A stretch of DNA of 64,000 nucleotides, from assembly GCF_014250685.1 (NCBI RefSeq), contig NZ_JACFAJ010000005.1, forward strand, positions 1-64,000. Direction: 5' to 3'. The DNA is from Cetobacterium sp. 2A. GTDB lineage: Bacteria > Fusobacteriota > Fusobacteriia > Fusobacteriales > Fusobacteriaceae. Positions 52,080-60,672 of the stretch are shown piece after piece. The position numbers were made by a program, and so were the translations under genes. Within the stretch, counting starts at the first letter, position 1. Every line of letters begins with the position of its first letter. The notes under the pieces were generated by a model. The model did no database searches. It was not told the origin of the DNA and saw nothing but the letters and a program-made list of their open reading frames with translations.

Positions 52080-53828
52080 TTGAAAAGAAAATACCAGGTT
52101 AAATATGAAATCCTCAATAATGTTGGAGAATGGCAAGATATTACCAATTTAGTTATAGGAACCACAGAAATTAGATTAGGAAACACTAATGGAATTGGAA
52201 ATAATAGTTTCGGACTTGATAACCTAAAGAAATTTGCAGATATAACAACTCACTGTAATATCAATGAAGCTTTAACAGTTCAACCGGCACTATCTACCAA
52301 CCAATTTCAGCCAAATAGACGGATAAGGGTAAAAGTCAGAACAGTTGAATCACTTCAATCCTATAATTATGACTTTGCTGGGATTGAAAAAGATTATCTA
52401 TTTATTAGAAATTTAAAAAGAGTCCAAAATGTAAAGATAGTTTCTTTAAATGATGGTGGAGAAGATTTGACTCCAAGCGAAGCAAATATTGAGATAACGA
52501 GTATTTCAAAAATGAATAATGGAGTTTATCTTTATTTCAACAGAATATTACAAAAATATGAAAATATAAATTTATTAATAGAGGTAATTGCAAGTGATTT
52601 AGACAGTGATAGAGTTGAAATTGAAGGGAATGAGACAGATGAGTATTATATTCCTAACGTTGATCCAGATGTAATTGAACTTTTAGGATATTACAAATAT
52701 CACTTTGTTCCTTGGTCTAAAGGTTATCTTTCTAGATTATATTTTAGTGATAGATACGGAGTTGAATACTTATATTTTTCTAAAGAAGAGGATCCTTTAA
52801 ATTTCCCTTATGAAATTATGAAAGTAACAAAAGAAGGAACAGGAATTAGAGTTAAATTAAATAAACCTATTCCAAAAAGAGTCAGACTTGTAGTATGTCT
52901 GCTTTTTAACTCTAAAGAAGATGTTATTATCTTTGATGGATATATAGACGACTATACAACAAATGAATATCACCAAGTAACATATATATGCCAAGATTTA
53001 TCGTGGAAACTTGATGTTATGGCAATAAATAAGACTTATCCTAAAAATACTACTTATGTAGATACTATAAAAGCTATTTTAGAAGATAATAAACAAACTG
53101 ATTTCGAGTTTATATATGGCGTTGAAAGTGCTGATAATACTACAATTCTAACAGAAGATTACAAAATAGAAAATGTAACTATCTGGGAAGCTATCCAGAA
53201 GCTAGCATTAGCTAAAGGATGGGCTCTATACTTTAAATACAATAGAAGCAAAAACAAGCAAGTTTTAGCCTTTGAAGACATTGTTAATGTTAATTATATT
53301 ACTTATCAATTAAATACCTATGACCTAATAGGAAATTTCACCTCTTCTGGAGGATTAAGTGAAGTTAGAAATATTGTAGAAGTCATTTATAAAGATAAGG
53401 AGTTATCTAAAGAGAACATCATTGAAGTTAGAAGTCAAGGAAGTATAGACCTCTACCAAAGAGAAAATAGACTAACTTTAGGTCTTGAAGTTACCAAAGA
53501 TGTAGTAACAACAAAAGATAGAGCTCTTAATTTGGCCAATATGGCTCTTAGTGATTTAAAAGACCCGCAGGTTAGTTACTCAATAGAAACTACCTTGATG
53601 CCTAAGTTAAAATTAAATGATGAACTTTGGTTTATACATCCAAACATAACAGAACAACCCTTACACCTCAGAGCTCATTCAATAGTTCACAGAATTTCTG
53701 TTGAGGATGATGGATCCATGGAGTGTACAACATCCATCTTAGGAGGAGGGAAAATATCATACAAAAGAAATAACTGGCTTTATGTAGACAGCAAAATAAA
53801 AGATGATACAGTTACTATAATTAAATAA
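52080..53828 (+). CDS. Tail hub / baseplate protein
   Basis: A 582-residue protein from TTG, with GAGGAGG upstream. YICQDLSWKLDVMAINKTYP, TIWEAIQKLALAKGWALYFK and YSIETTLMPKLKLNDELWFI (about 300-540) resemble tail hub proteins of the gp27/late-control-D type. Its position after the distal tail gene fits a hub that opens on binding. Confidence 0.65.
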   Translation: MKRKYQVKYEILNNVGEWQDITNLVIGTTEIRLGNTNGIGNNSFGLDNLKKFADITTHCNINEALTVQPALSTNQFQPNRRIRVKVRTVESLQSYNYDFAGIEKDYLFIRNLKRVQNVKIVSLNDGGEDLTPSEANIEITSISKMNNGVYLYFNRILQKYENINLLIEVIASDLDSDRVEIEGNETDEYYIPNVDPDVIELLGYYKYHFVPWSKGYLSRLYFSDRYGVEYLYFSKEEDPLNFPYEIMKVTKEGTGIRVKLNKPIPKRVRLVVCLLFNSKEDVIIFDGYIDDYTTNEYHQVTYICQDLSWKLDVMAINKTYPKNTTYVDTIKAILEDNKQTDFEFIYGVESADNTTILTEDYKIENVTIWEAIQKLALAKGWALYFKYNRSKNKQVLAFEDIVNVNYITYQLNTYDLIGNFTSSGGLSEVRNIVEVIYKDKELSKENIIEVRSQGSIDLYQRENRLTLGLEVTKDVVTTKDRALNLANMALSDLKDPQVSYSIETTLMPKLKLNDELWFIHPNITEQPLHLRAHSIVHRISVEDDGSMECTTSILGGGKISYKRNNWLYVDSKIKDDTVTIIK

Positions 53829-53838
53829 GGAGACCTAC

Positions 53839-54462
53839 ATGAATAGATTAGATCAACTAACAAAAACATTAGAAGGTGTTATTTCAAACATTACAGAAGT
53901 ATATAAACCTGAAATTTATAGCACTGATATAAATACTTTAAATAAACCAATGGCAGACATACCGGCAGGTCATGTATTAAATACAAACTGGGATAATCTT
54001 TGTAATTCTCTTAAACTCTTAACAAATTTTAATATTGAAATGGCTAAAGAAGTTAAAACTTTATTAGAAGCTTGTCCACATGGTGTAGGCGAAGTCTTAA
54101 TTACTTCATCCAATACAAATCCTGAAACTAGATGGCCTAAAACTAAATGGAAAAGAATAACAGAAGGATTCATCCATCCTGTTATTGATGGAGAACCATT
54201 ATTTAAAACTCTAAATCAAACTGGGGGAAACTATGAAATAAATCTACTTTTAAAGCACCTGCCAGAACACGGTCACGATGTAGGTGGTTTTACTGATGCG
54301 AGATGGGGATTTTCACCGTCAATTCAACAATCGGGAGAACAATTTAAAAGTGGAAAAGGTGGAACTTTATGGAAATTGAAAACTGATAAAGTTGGTGAAG
54401 GGAAACCTTTTAGTATTGTACCTAAATATATAACTAAATATATATGGGAAAGGGTGAGTTAA
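53839..54462 (+). CDS. Baseplate/short tail fibre protein with collar domain
   Basis: A 207-residue protein. GEVLITSSNTNPETRWPKTK then W-KRI is the T4 gp12/gp10-like collar pattern, and LPEHGHDVGGF carries the H-x-H metal site typical of that fold. It probably contacts the host surface. The stop overlaps the next ATG (TAATG). Confidence 0.75.
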   Translation: MNRLDQLTKTLEGVISNITEVYKPEIYSTDINTLNKPMADIPAGHVLNTNWDNLCNSLKLLTNFNIEMAKEVKTLLEACPHGVGEVLITSSNTNPETRWPKTKWKRITEGFIHPVIDGEPLFKTLNQTGGNYEINLLLKHLPEHGHDVGGFTDARWGFSPSIQQSGEQFKSGKGGTLWKLKTDKVGEGKPFSIVPKYITKYIWERVS

Positions 54463-56192
54463 TGAGCACTGGAATTATAAATTTAAAAGTGAAAGCTGGT
54501 GTTGTGACAGGACCATCAGGATTATCAATTTCAAAGATAGTATTTAAAGAAAAACTTCCAAATGGAGATAGTGTTTATAAAGTCATAAGAGAAGATAACT
54601 TCATTATAGGGGAATTCACTATTCCAAAAGGAGAACAAGGTATACAGGGTATTTTAGGTCCTAAAGGTGAAGATGGTGTTGGAATTTCTAATATAACCCA
54701 TGTAAAAGAGGGGCTTACTAATAGAATTTTGATATCTCTTACAAATGGAACTAGTTATCCAGTCAATCTTCTAGATGGTGAAAGTGCTTTTGAATTATGG
54801 TTGGGAAAAGATAATGAAGGAACATTAGAGGATTTTTTTGAAGCTTACAGAGGTTTCTCAATAAAAATTTTAAAATTTAAAGAGACACTTCCAAACGGTG
54901 ATAATGTATATGAAATTTTTATTGATAACGATGAAAAAATAGGAGAATTTATTTCTCCTAAAGGTACAAAAGGGAATTCTTTTCATATTTTTAAAACATA
55001 TTCATCAATTGTTGAGATGGAAAATGATTTTATCAATGATGAAATTCCTATTGGATCATATGTAGTTATCTCAAGCGATAATTTAGACAATGCTAAACTA
55101 TTTGAAAAAAAACAAAAAGGATTTGAATTTGTTGTTAAAATGGCGGGAGAGTTTGAAACTTTAAAACCAGCAACTAAAACTAAATTAGGTGGAGTGAGAG
55201 TTGGTGTAAATATGCAGATTAATCCAGATGGAGTAATTAACCCAATATATCCAATTTCAACAAAAAATGGAAGAGGTATAGTTCAAATAGGAGAAGGAAT
55301 TAATATTGATAATGGAAAAATATCAGTTGGTGGTTCATTTAGATACAACAGTTCTTCAGTAATTTTCAATAAAGTTGATGGTGAAGAGATGCTTGAAAGA
55401 AATAATACAGCGGTAGGAAATGAAGCTCTCTTTAAAACAAGCTCAGGCACTGATAATACAGCGTTTGGAAGTGAGGCTTTATGCGACAGACAATACAGTG
55501 CAAGTGGGAATACAGCTTTGGGATCAGGGTCTCTTCGTAATTTACAATATGGAGATTTCAATACAGCGGTAGGATTTCAGAGTGGAGAAGGTATTAATGA
55601 TTTTTCATTCACAACATGTTTAGGATACAAGTCAACTGCAACTGGAGATCATCAACTACAACTTGGTGATAGATCTACAACAGCTTATTGTTATGGGAGT
55701 GTTCAGAATCGTTCGGACGAAAGAGATAAAACTGATATAAAAGATACGGAACTAGGACTAGGGTTCATTATGAAATTAAAGCCTAGGGAATACAGATTTG
55801 ACTATAGAGAATCTTACAGAGATTATCAAGAAATTGATAAAATTAGAAAAAAAATAGAAAAATTAAATAAAAAGGGTAGAAAGATAAATCATGCAGAAGC
55901 ATTGAAAATATTTGATATTGAAAATATAAAAAAAGATGGAAGTAAAAAAGGATGGAGACTTCATCAAGGATTTATAGCGCAAGAAGTATTTCAAACTATG
56001 AGAGAACTGGGAGTTGATTTTGGTGGCTATCAGGACCATTCTATAAATGGTGGAAAAGAAGTTTTAAGTATTGGTTATACTGAGTTTATACCAGTTCTAA
56101 CAAAAGCAATACAAGAACAGCAAAAACAAATAAATGAATTAGTAAAAGAGATGCAACAAATTAAAAAACACATGGAGAAAACTAATGAATAA
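54462..56192 (+). CDS. Tail fibre with collagen-like stretch and S74 self-cleaving chaperone
   Basis: A 576-residue receptor-binding candidate. Two similar modules (KEKLPNGDSVYKV ... PKGEQGIQG and KETLPNGDNVYEI ... PKGTKGN) include short Gly-X-Y repeats. A head region has four NTA[VFL]G repeats (about 313-375). The C-terminus is an intramolecular chaperone of peptidase family S74: Ser418 and Lys423 in RSDERDKTDI are the catalytic pair that frees the trimeric fibre. A coiled-coil end (EQQKQINELVKEMQQIKKHM) follows. The start is ATG 54462 in TTAATG. Confidence 0.85.
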   Translation: MSTGIINLKVKAGVVTGPSGLSISKIVFKEKLPNGDSVYKVIREDNFIIGEFTIPKGEQGIQGILGPKGEDGVGISNITHVKEGLTNRILISLTNGTSYPVNLLDGESAFELWLGKDNEGTLEDFFEAYRGFSIKILKFKETLPNGDNVYEIFIDNDEKIGEFISPKGTKGNSFHIFKTYSSIVEMENDFINDEIPIGSYVVISSDNLDNAKLFEKKQKGFEFVVKMAGEFETLKPATKTKLGGVRVGVNMQINPDGVINPIYPISTKNGRGIVQIGEGINIDNGKISVGGSFRYNSSSVIFNKVDGEEMLERNNTAVGNEALFKTSSGTDNTAFGSEALCDRQYSASGNTALGSGSLRNLQYGDFNTAVGFQSGEGINDFSFTTCLGYKSTATGDHQLQLGDRSTTAYCYGSVQNRSDERDKTDIKDTELGLGFIMKLKPREYRFDYRESYRDYQEIDKIRKKIEKLNKKGRKINHAEALKIFDIENIKKDGSKKGWRLHQGFIAQEVFQTMRELGVDFGGYQDHSINGGKEVLSIGYTEFIPVLTKAIQEQQKQINELVKEMQQIKKHMEKTNE

Positions 56193-56307
56193 ATTTATTA
56201 CTGTAACAAAAGTTATTTGGAATAGTGTAAAAATATTTTTACACATAACTGGAGGGAAAGACAAAATTAAAAAAATGACCAAAATTGAAGCAGACTTCAA
56301 AAAGTAA
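56185..56307 (+). CDS. Small basic protein before the holin
   Basis: A 40-residue protein starting MNKFITVTKVIWNSVKIFLH; its ATG overlaps the end of the tail fibre gene. Basic and amphipathic, in the lysis cassette; could be a second membrane-active factor. No family match. Confidence 0.5.
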   Translation: MNKFITVTKVIWNSVKIFLHITGGKDKIKKMTKIEADFKK

Positions 56308-56320
56308 GAAAGGAGATTTT

Positions 56321-56758
56321 GTGAAAGATATACTAGAAAATTTAATGCTCTATATAATAAATCTTTTTAAATACCTTTGTTTAGGCTTTATTATTCCGCT
56401 TATAGGAGGTTTTGATAACGCTTTAGAATCTCTGTTTATTCTAACAGTGTTAGATGTCATAACAGGTATTTTAAAAGGAATTAAAAATGGAAATGTTTTC
56501 TCTCGTACCATGTATAAAGGATTTATTTTTAAGAAACCTTCAATATATATTGCAATAACTGTAATGTATCAAATTGACAAATCAGGAGCATTAAAAGACC
56601 TCGGATTTTCCCTGAGAGAAATGTTAATAAATGCGTGCATCATAATGGAGGGTATTTCAATCTTGGAAAACTTAGAAAATCTAGGTTTTCCTATCCCTAC
56701 TCCAATTAAAAATATTTTAGCTTCAGTAAAACATAAAGAAAGTATAGAAGGAGATTAA
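56321..56758 (+). CDS. Phage holin (TcdE/holin_4 family)
   Basis: A 145-residue membrane protein with three or four hydrophobic segments; LESLFILTVLDVITGILKGI then NGNVFSRTMYKGFIFKK is the family signature. Start GTG at 56321 with AAAGGAGA upstream. It forms holes that let the endolysin through at the end of the cycle. Confidence 0.88.
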   Translation: MKDILENLMLYIINLFKYLCLGFIIPLIGGFDNALESLFILTVLDVITGILKGIKNGNVFSRTMYKGFIFKKPSIYIAITVMYQIDKSGALKDLGFSLREMLINACIIMEGISILENLENLGFPIPTPIKNILASVKHKESIEGD

Positions 56759-56760
56759 AA

Positions 56761-57207
56761 ATGTACAAGAGCAAATATTTTAAAGTTAAAGAATTAGTAT
56801 CTCCACAAGTATATGAAAAGCTTGGAGACGATGCTAGAAAATATATAAGCGACAATATCTGGTTGTTCCTGGATACCTTAAGAGAAGATTTAGGGGTTCC
56901 TGTATTAGTTAATAGACCAAGTCATGGGATAACACAAAGAGGGCTTAGAACAACTTTAGATAGCATTGTAATAGATAAAGTAAAATCAAACAAATTATAT
57001 TTAAGTGCCCATGTGCTGGGGAGAGGTGTAGACTTTGAAGTTCCAAATATGGATATGAAAAAGGTTTACGAGAGAATTATTAACAATCAAGAAAAATATC
57101 ATATGATTACAAGAATCGAGGATCCAGAAGTGACTCTAAAAAAAGGATATATCCATGTAGATGATATGCATACAGACAAAAATGGAATATATATTTTTAA
57201 ACCTTAA
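56761..57207 (+). CDS. Endolysin, M15-type peptidase
   Basis: A 148-residue L,D- or D,D-peptidase. His84, Asp91 (LSAHVLGRGVDFEV) and His132 (YIHVDD) are the zinc ligands of the M15 fold. No signal peptide and no wall-binding domain, so it depends on the holin. It follows the holin gene by two bases and ends the late operon. Confidence 0.85.
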   Translation: MYKSKYFKVKELVSPQVYEKLGDDARKYISDNIWLFLDTLREDLGVPVLVNRPSHGITQRGLRTTLDSIVIDKVKSNKLYLSAHVLGRGVDFEVPNMDMKKVYERIINNQEKYHMITRIEDPEVTLKKGYIHVDDMHTDKNGIYIFKP

Positions 57208-57215
57208 AAAAATAA

Positions 57216-57244
57216 AAGGCTCCTCAATAAAACTGAGGAGTCTT
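57216..57244. terminator. Terminator of the late operon
   Basis: An 11-bp stem with one G-T pair (57216-57226, 57234-57244) followed by T residues. It lies between late genes and convergent cargo. Confidence 0.85.
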
Positions 57245-57273
57245 TTTGTATTATGAAAAATTACAATTAATAT

Positions 57274-57567
57274 TTATATTCTTCCGTTAATTCTATAGAT
57301 ATAAAATAATGCTAAAGCTACTATAATAAAAATTATTCTACTTACCCATGTTTCAGCCATCAATATACCTGTAACATGTTGAAAATAATCTAGTAAAGCC
57401 CAAAACATCCAAGTTCCCATAAGAAAAGCAAGATATATAATTACATGATCAGAATCAAAAGGAGCAATGTAATCTATTTCTAAATATGTTTTTAAAGTTA
57501 AAATACCTATAAAAATAAATGGTGGTAAAAAGTATTTTATAAATATTTTTTTAAAATCAACTTTCAT
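57274..57567 (-). CDS. Small membrane protein, possible immunity partner
   Basis: A 97-residue protein with about three membrane segments (12-27, 40-58, 74-92). It follows the 371-residue gene by 10 bases. Small multi-pass membrane proteins are typical immunity partners of membrane-active toxins, but I see no direct proof. Confidence 0.6.
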   Translation of the reverse strand: MKVDFKKIFIKYFLPPFIFIGILTLKTYLEIDYIAPFDSDHVIIYLAFLMGTWMFWALLDYFQHVTGILMAETWVSRIIFIIVALALFYIYRINGRI

Positions 57568-57577
57568 TAAAACCTCC

Positions 57578-58693
57578 TTACTTTATATCTGTATTTTTTG
57601 GCATTATGATATTATTTATTTTAGGATAGCTTTTTTCTCTTTTTTCTAATTCAGATTTAAACCCCTCTTTTGTTGCATATATATCAAGCCCCATATCTTT
57701 AGTAAATTGCACTGTTGCTTTTAATGGTGTTAATCCTATATATTTTGTTGGTTGCAATTCTCTACCAAAGTGACTAACTTTTACATTTTTAATTTTAATC
57801 GTAAATAAAATTCCTTCTCCTTTTATATTTTTTAATGCTTTATATCCGTTTATAACTTTTCCACCTAAATCAAAAACAGAAAATACAAGATTTCCAATGT
57901 TATATATATCTTCTCCTAAATTTTTATTTAGTTGAACAGTTGGATATTTTCTATTTATACTTTCAGAAATTATTTTTCCAAGTGGTTTATAAAACCAATC
58001 TCTGGTCATGTTAAAACTTCCCATCTTATCTGGGGTGCCTTTAGCTACAAAATAAACATCTGCTATAAACTCAGTTATCATACCTGTCGTATGTGCTATC
58101 AGTATAAACGATACTGATAGAGGATTATGTTTTATAGTTTGACTAATTCCAATTGTTGCCGCTAAGTTACTGGTACTCATTAGAGTTTTACTCCAGTCCA
58201 TAGATAAAATAATTAATTCGTTAGATACATCTTTAATTTCAATATTTCCAACATAAGAACTTAAACTATCGGCTCCTGTTTCTCCTCTACCATCTAAAGG
58301 TTGTAATTTATATTGTCTTATAACTACATAGAACATATGTTTTCCCTTATTAAAAAACTCTATATAATCAGCTACAAATCCGTTAAATATATATTCTCTA
58401 ATAACATGGCCACTTCTGACAATTTTTATATTAATTCTTTTTAACCATTCTATTTTATCCCCATTCGTTCTGCACCATTTATTTAATTTTAATATATTTT
58501 CACCGTTTATATCATCCGCATGTCGAATATATCCTTTTATAGCAAAAATTCCATGCTTTAAAAATATCTTAATATCTTCTATGTCTATTTGTTCAAATGA
58601 AATTGTATCATTTTTAAAAAGTGAATTGATTGTTATTTGTGTTTTTGCGGTCTCATCTTCATAATTATAAATTTCAATAGTCTTATTTTTCAT
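57578..58693 (-). CDS. Uncharacterised protein with toxin-like C-terminal region
   Basis: A 371-residue protein. The N-terminal third is a beta-rich module (TAKTQITINSLFKNDTISFE ... GFVADYIEFFNKG). The middle and C-terminal part (about 150-290) is hydrophobic and Gly-containing (SLSVSFILIAHTTGMI-like, RDWFYKPLGKI, NIGNLVFSVFDLGGKVINGY), resembling the pre-toxin/DUF4225-type regions of polymorphic toxins. No signal peptide is visible. It is transcribed with a small membrane protein. I cannot assign a reaction. Confidence 0.55.
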   Translation of the reverse strand: MKNKTIEIYNYEDETAKTQITINSLFKNDTISFEQIDIEDIKIFLKHGIFAIKGYIRHADDINGENILKLNKWCRTNGDKIEWLKRINIKIVRSGHVIREYIFNGFVADYIEFFNKGKHMFYVVIRQYKLQPLDGRGETGADSLSSYVGNIEIKDVSNELIILSMDWSKTLMSTSNLAATIGISQTIKHNPLSVSFILIAHTTGMITEFIADVYFVAKGTPDKMGSFNMTRDWFYKPLGKIISESINRKYPTVQLNKNLGEDIYNIGNLVFSVFDLGGKVINGYKALKNIKGEGILFTIKIKNVKVSHFGRELQPTKYIGLTPLKATVQFTKDMGLDIYATKEGFKSELEKREKSYPKINNIIMPKNTDIK

Positions 58694-58787
58694 ACCGAGA
58701 CTCCTAAGTTTGTTTTTCTATATTTTATCTAAAAAAATATAGAATCGGCAATATAATTTTTTTATTTTTAACACTTATTACAATATC

Positions 58788-58818
58788 TTGACTATAAGGT
58801 TTTATAAGGTTTTATAAA
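58788..58818 (+). repeat. Tandem 10-bp repeat with promoter-like boxes
   Basis: TATAAGGTTT occurs at 58793-58802 and 58803-58812, with a third partial copy following. TTGACT (58788-58793) and TTTATA (58811-58816) are 17 apart. It may be a second promoter or a repeat-bound regulator site. The remainder of the 58694-58996 gap is A/T-rich without a gene. Confidence 0.45.
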
Positions 58819-58922
58819 TTTTTTTAGAGTTTTTAAAATTTATGTTTTTAAAATAGAGAATTTCACAGGATTTATATCGTATGATTTGGTTTTAATCAAT
58901 AATGGAAAGTGGTAAAAGATAG

Positions 58923-58951
58923 TTGTGGTAATAGTAAAAATAAAGTATAAT
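58923..58951 (+). promoter_or_regulatory. Promoter of the rnlA-rnlB operon
   Basis: TTGTGG (58923-58928) and TATAAT (58946-58951), spacer 17, about 45 bases before the rnlA ATG. Confidence 0.65.
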
Positions 58952-58996
58952 GATGAAGTTGAAAAATTAATTTTATTAAAAATATGGGGGAAAATA

Positions 58997-60085
58997 ATGA
59001 GAAGTTTTAAAAAATTAATGTTAAACATGGAAAACTTTGACCAACGCGTTGAAGATTTTTTTACTACTATTACAGGAGACGAAGTAATAATAGAGAGAGA
59101 AGAAAAAAAAACAGGAACTAAAATAACAGTTACGCAAAAAATAAATTTAAAAAAAATATATTTTACTGTTTATTGTACTTCAAAAGGGACAACATTGGAC
59201 TTTACTAAATATGGTGTAACAAATGAGGACGTAGAAAAATACTTAATTCCTTTGAAAGAATGGTTAGAGATAAATTGTTCTTATGACATTAAAGAAAATC
59301 ACTTTACATTGAAAAATATAGAAAAGGAAATTTTTGAAACTCTTATATGCTTGTTAAAAGAAGAGGAAGAAAACTTTGAAATAAAAGAAGAAAATTTAGA
59401 GATGAATAGAATAAAAATAGAATCGAAAATAGATAAAATGCAAATAACAATGACATATTATCCCACTAAAACTCTATTAGTGCAGGGGAAACCAGCACAT
59501 TGTTATTGGTCTATTTTTAAATTATTAATAAAATTGGAATTAATTACAGTAAAAGAAGAAGAAAATATAATTTTAAGATCTTTAGATATAATGCCAAAAT
59601 ATACAGGTGAAAAAAAGGATATAAATAGAATTTCTTGTATAGAAAATTTACAAGAAGATTGTAAAATAATGATAAATACATATATAAATTTAAGAGAAAT
59701 TTTTAAAGAGAAAGTATTGGGAGATTATTCATTTTTATGTTTTTATCCATTGAGAGTTTCGGAAGCAGTTTTGAGAAAAGCACTTATAGAAAATATAACG
59801 ATTCCAGTAGGATACGAGTTGAATAGTAGAAAATTTGTTTTAATAAATGATGAAAAACATCAAATAGTTATATTTAATGAAAAAAAGGAAATAACATCTC
59901 GAATAGTAGTAAATACAACATATATAAAGGATGCGATACAAGATTTATATATACATTTTAATAATAATAGACACGGTTTGTTCCATGGAGAAGAGTGGGC
60001 TAGTAGTAGAGTTATTTCAAATTATTCAGAAGCTGAAGAAATAAGTGAAAAAGCAATAAAATTAATATCAGATTTGGTAAAGTAG
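58997..60085 (+). CDS. rnlA: RnlA-like endoribonuclease toxin (RNase LS)
   Basis: A 362-residue homologue of E. coli RnlA (357 residues), the HEPN RNase that degrades phage mRNA when RnlB is lost after infection. Shared landmarks: LLVQGKPAHCYWSIF (E. coli LQIQGRPLSCYRVF), DYSFLCFYPLRVSEAVLRK, and the catalytic RHGLFH (R325-x4-H330; E. coli RHSLFH). The ATG at 58997 follows GGGGG and the predicted promoter; the longer frame upstream is not used. Strongly A/T-rich, as in other cargo. RnlB follows 23 bases on. Confidence 0.87.
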   Translation: MRSFKKLMLNMENFDQRVEDFFTTITGDEVIIEREEKKTGTKITVTQKINLKKIYFTVYCTSKGTTLDFTKYGVTNEDVEKYLIPLKEWLEINCSYDIKENHFTLKNIEKEIFETLICLLKEEEENFEIKEENLEMNRIKIESKIDKMQITMTYYPTKTLLVQGKPAHCYWSIFKLLIKLELITVKEEENIILRSLDIMPKYTGEKKDINRISCIENLQEDCKIMINTYINLREIFKEKVLGDYSFLCFYPLRVSEAVLRKALIENITIPVGYELNSRKFVLINDEKHQIVIFNEKKEITSRIVVNTTYIKDAIQDLYIHFNNNRHGLFHGEEWASSRVISNYSEAEEISEKAIKLISDLVK

Positions 60086-60108
60086 TAAAATAAAGAAGGG
60101 AGAGTAAG

Positions 60109-60438
60109 GTGGAAAAATTTATATGCACTAAATTAGTGAATAATTCAAAATATAAATATATTCTTTATTCAACATCTTATGAAAGTTCTGTAACAGATAG
60201 AAGTTCGCTACTAAAATTAATAAAACAGTTTTCGTTAAAGGGATATGTTCTTGTAGATTTATTATTATCCAAAGGGAATAATTTTAATAGATTTATGGAA
60301 TTATATATAGAAAATGAAAATATAAAGGGAATTAAAGTAAAGAAAGATACAGATATATATATACAAAATGAAAGTTTAAAATTTTATTATAAAAATAAAG
60401 CTTTATTAGACAAGAAAAACAGTATATTTACATTGTAA
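60109..60438 (+). CDS. rnlB: RnlB-like antitoxin
   Basis: A 109-residue protein from GTG with GGGAG upstream. YVLVDLLLSKGNNFNRFMEL aligns with the core of E. coli RnlB (ILFDLLCANGPEWNRFVTL). It should bind and silence RnlA, and its instability after host shut-off by another phage would release the toxin. The pair lies next to attR. Confidence 0.8.
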   Translation: MEKFICTKLVNNSKYKYILYSTSYESSVTDRSSLLKLIKQFSLKGYVLVDLLLSKGNNFNRFMELYIENENIKGIKVKKDTDIYIQNESLKFYYKNKALLDKKNSIFTL

Positions 60439-60595
60439 AAAGAACCTTGGACTTAAGGTTCTTTTTTTGTTTGAAAATTAGAATTAAAGTTATTATGAAA
60501 TTTTCTTTTATTCTTTTTATTTCACCTTGGTTAAGAGGGTTTTTATGATCTAACCCATTTTTCAACTCATAAATTTTCTCTAATTTATTATTCAT
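60428..60595 (-). pseudogene. Truncated Fic-family N-terminus
   Basis: A 55-residue frame, MNNKLEKIYELKNGLDHKNP then LNQGEIKRIKENFIITL, with AGGTG upstream. It resembles the first helices of Fic-domain proteins but breaks off before the catalytic loop and then runs into the terminator DNA. Probably the relic of a Fic gene lost at the phage end. The family match is weak. Confidence 0.4.
60437..60466. terminator. Bidirectional terminator after rnlB
   Basis: A 12-bp stem (60437-60448, 60455-60466) with T runs on both sides. It ends rnlAB, and on the minus strand it is the first terminator beyond the new tldD end. Confidence 0.8.
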
Positions 60596-60672
60596 ACCAA
60601 CACCTCATTTTTAATGATTATAATATGATTTAATTTGGTTAAATACAATCTTAAGAATAAATTATGAAGTAT

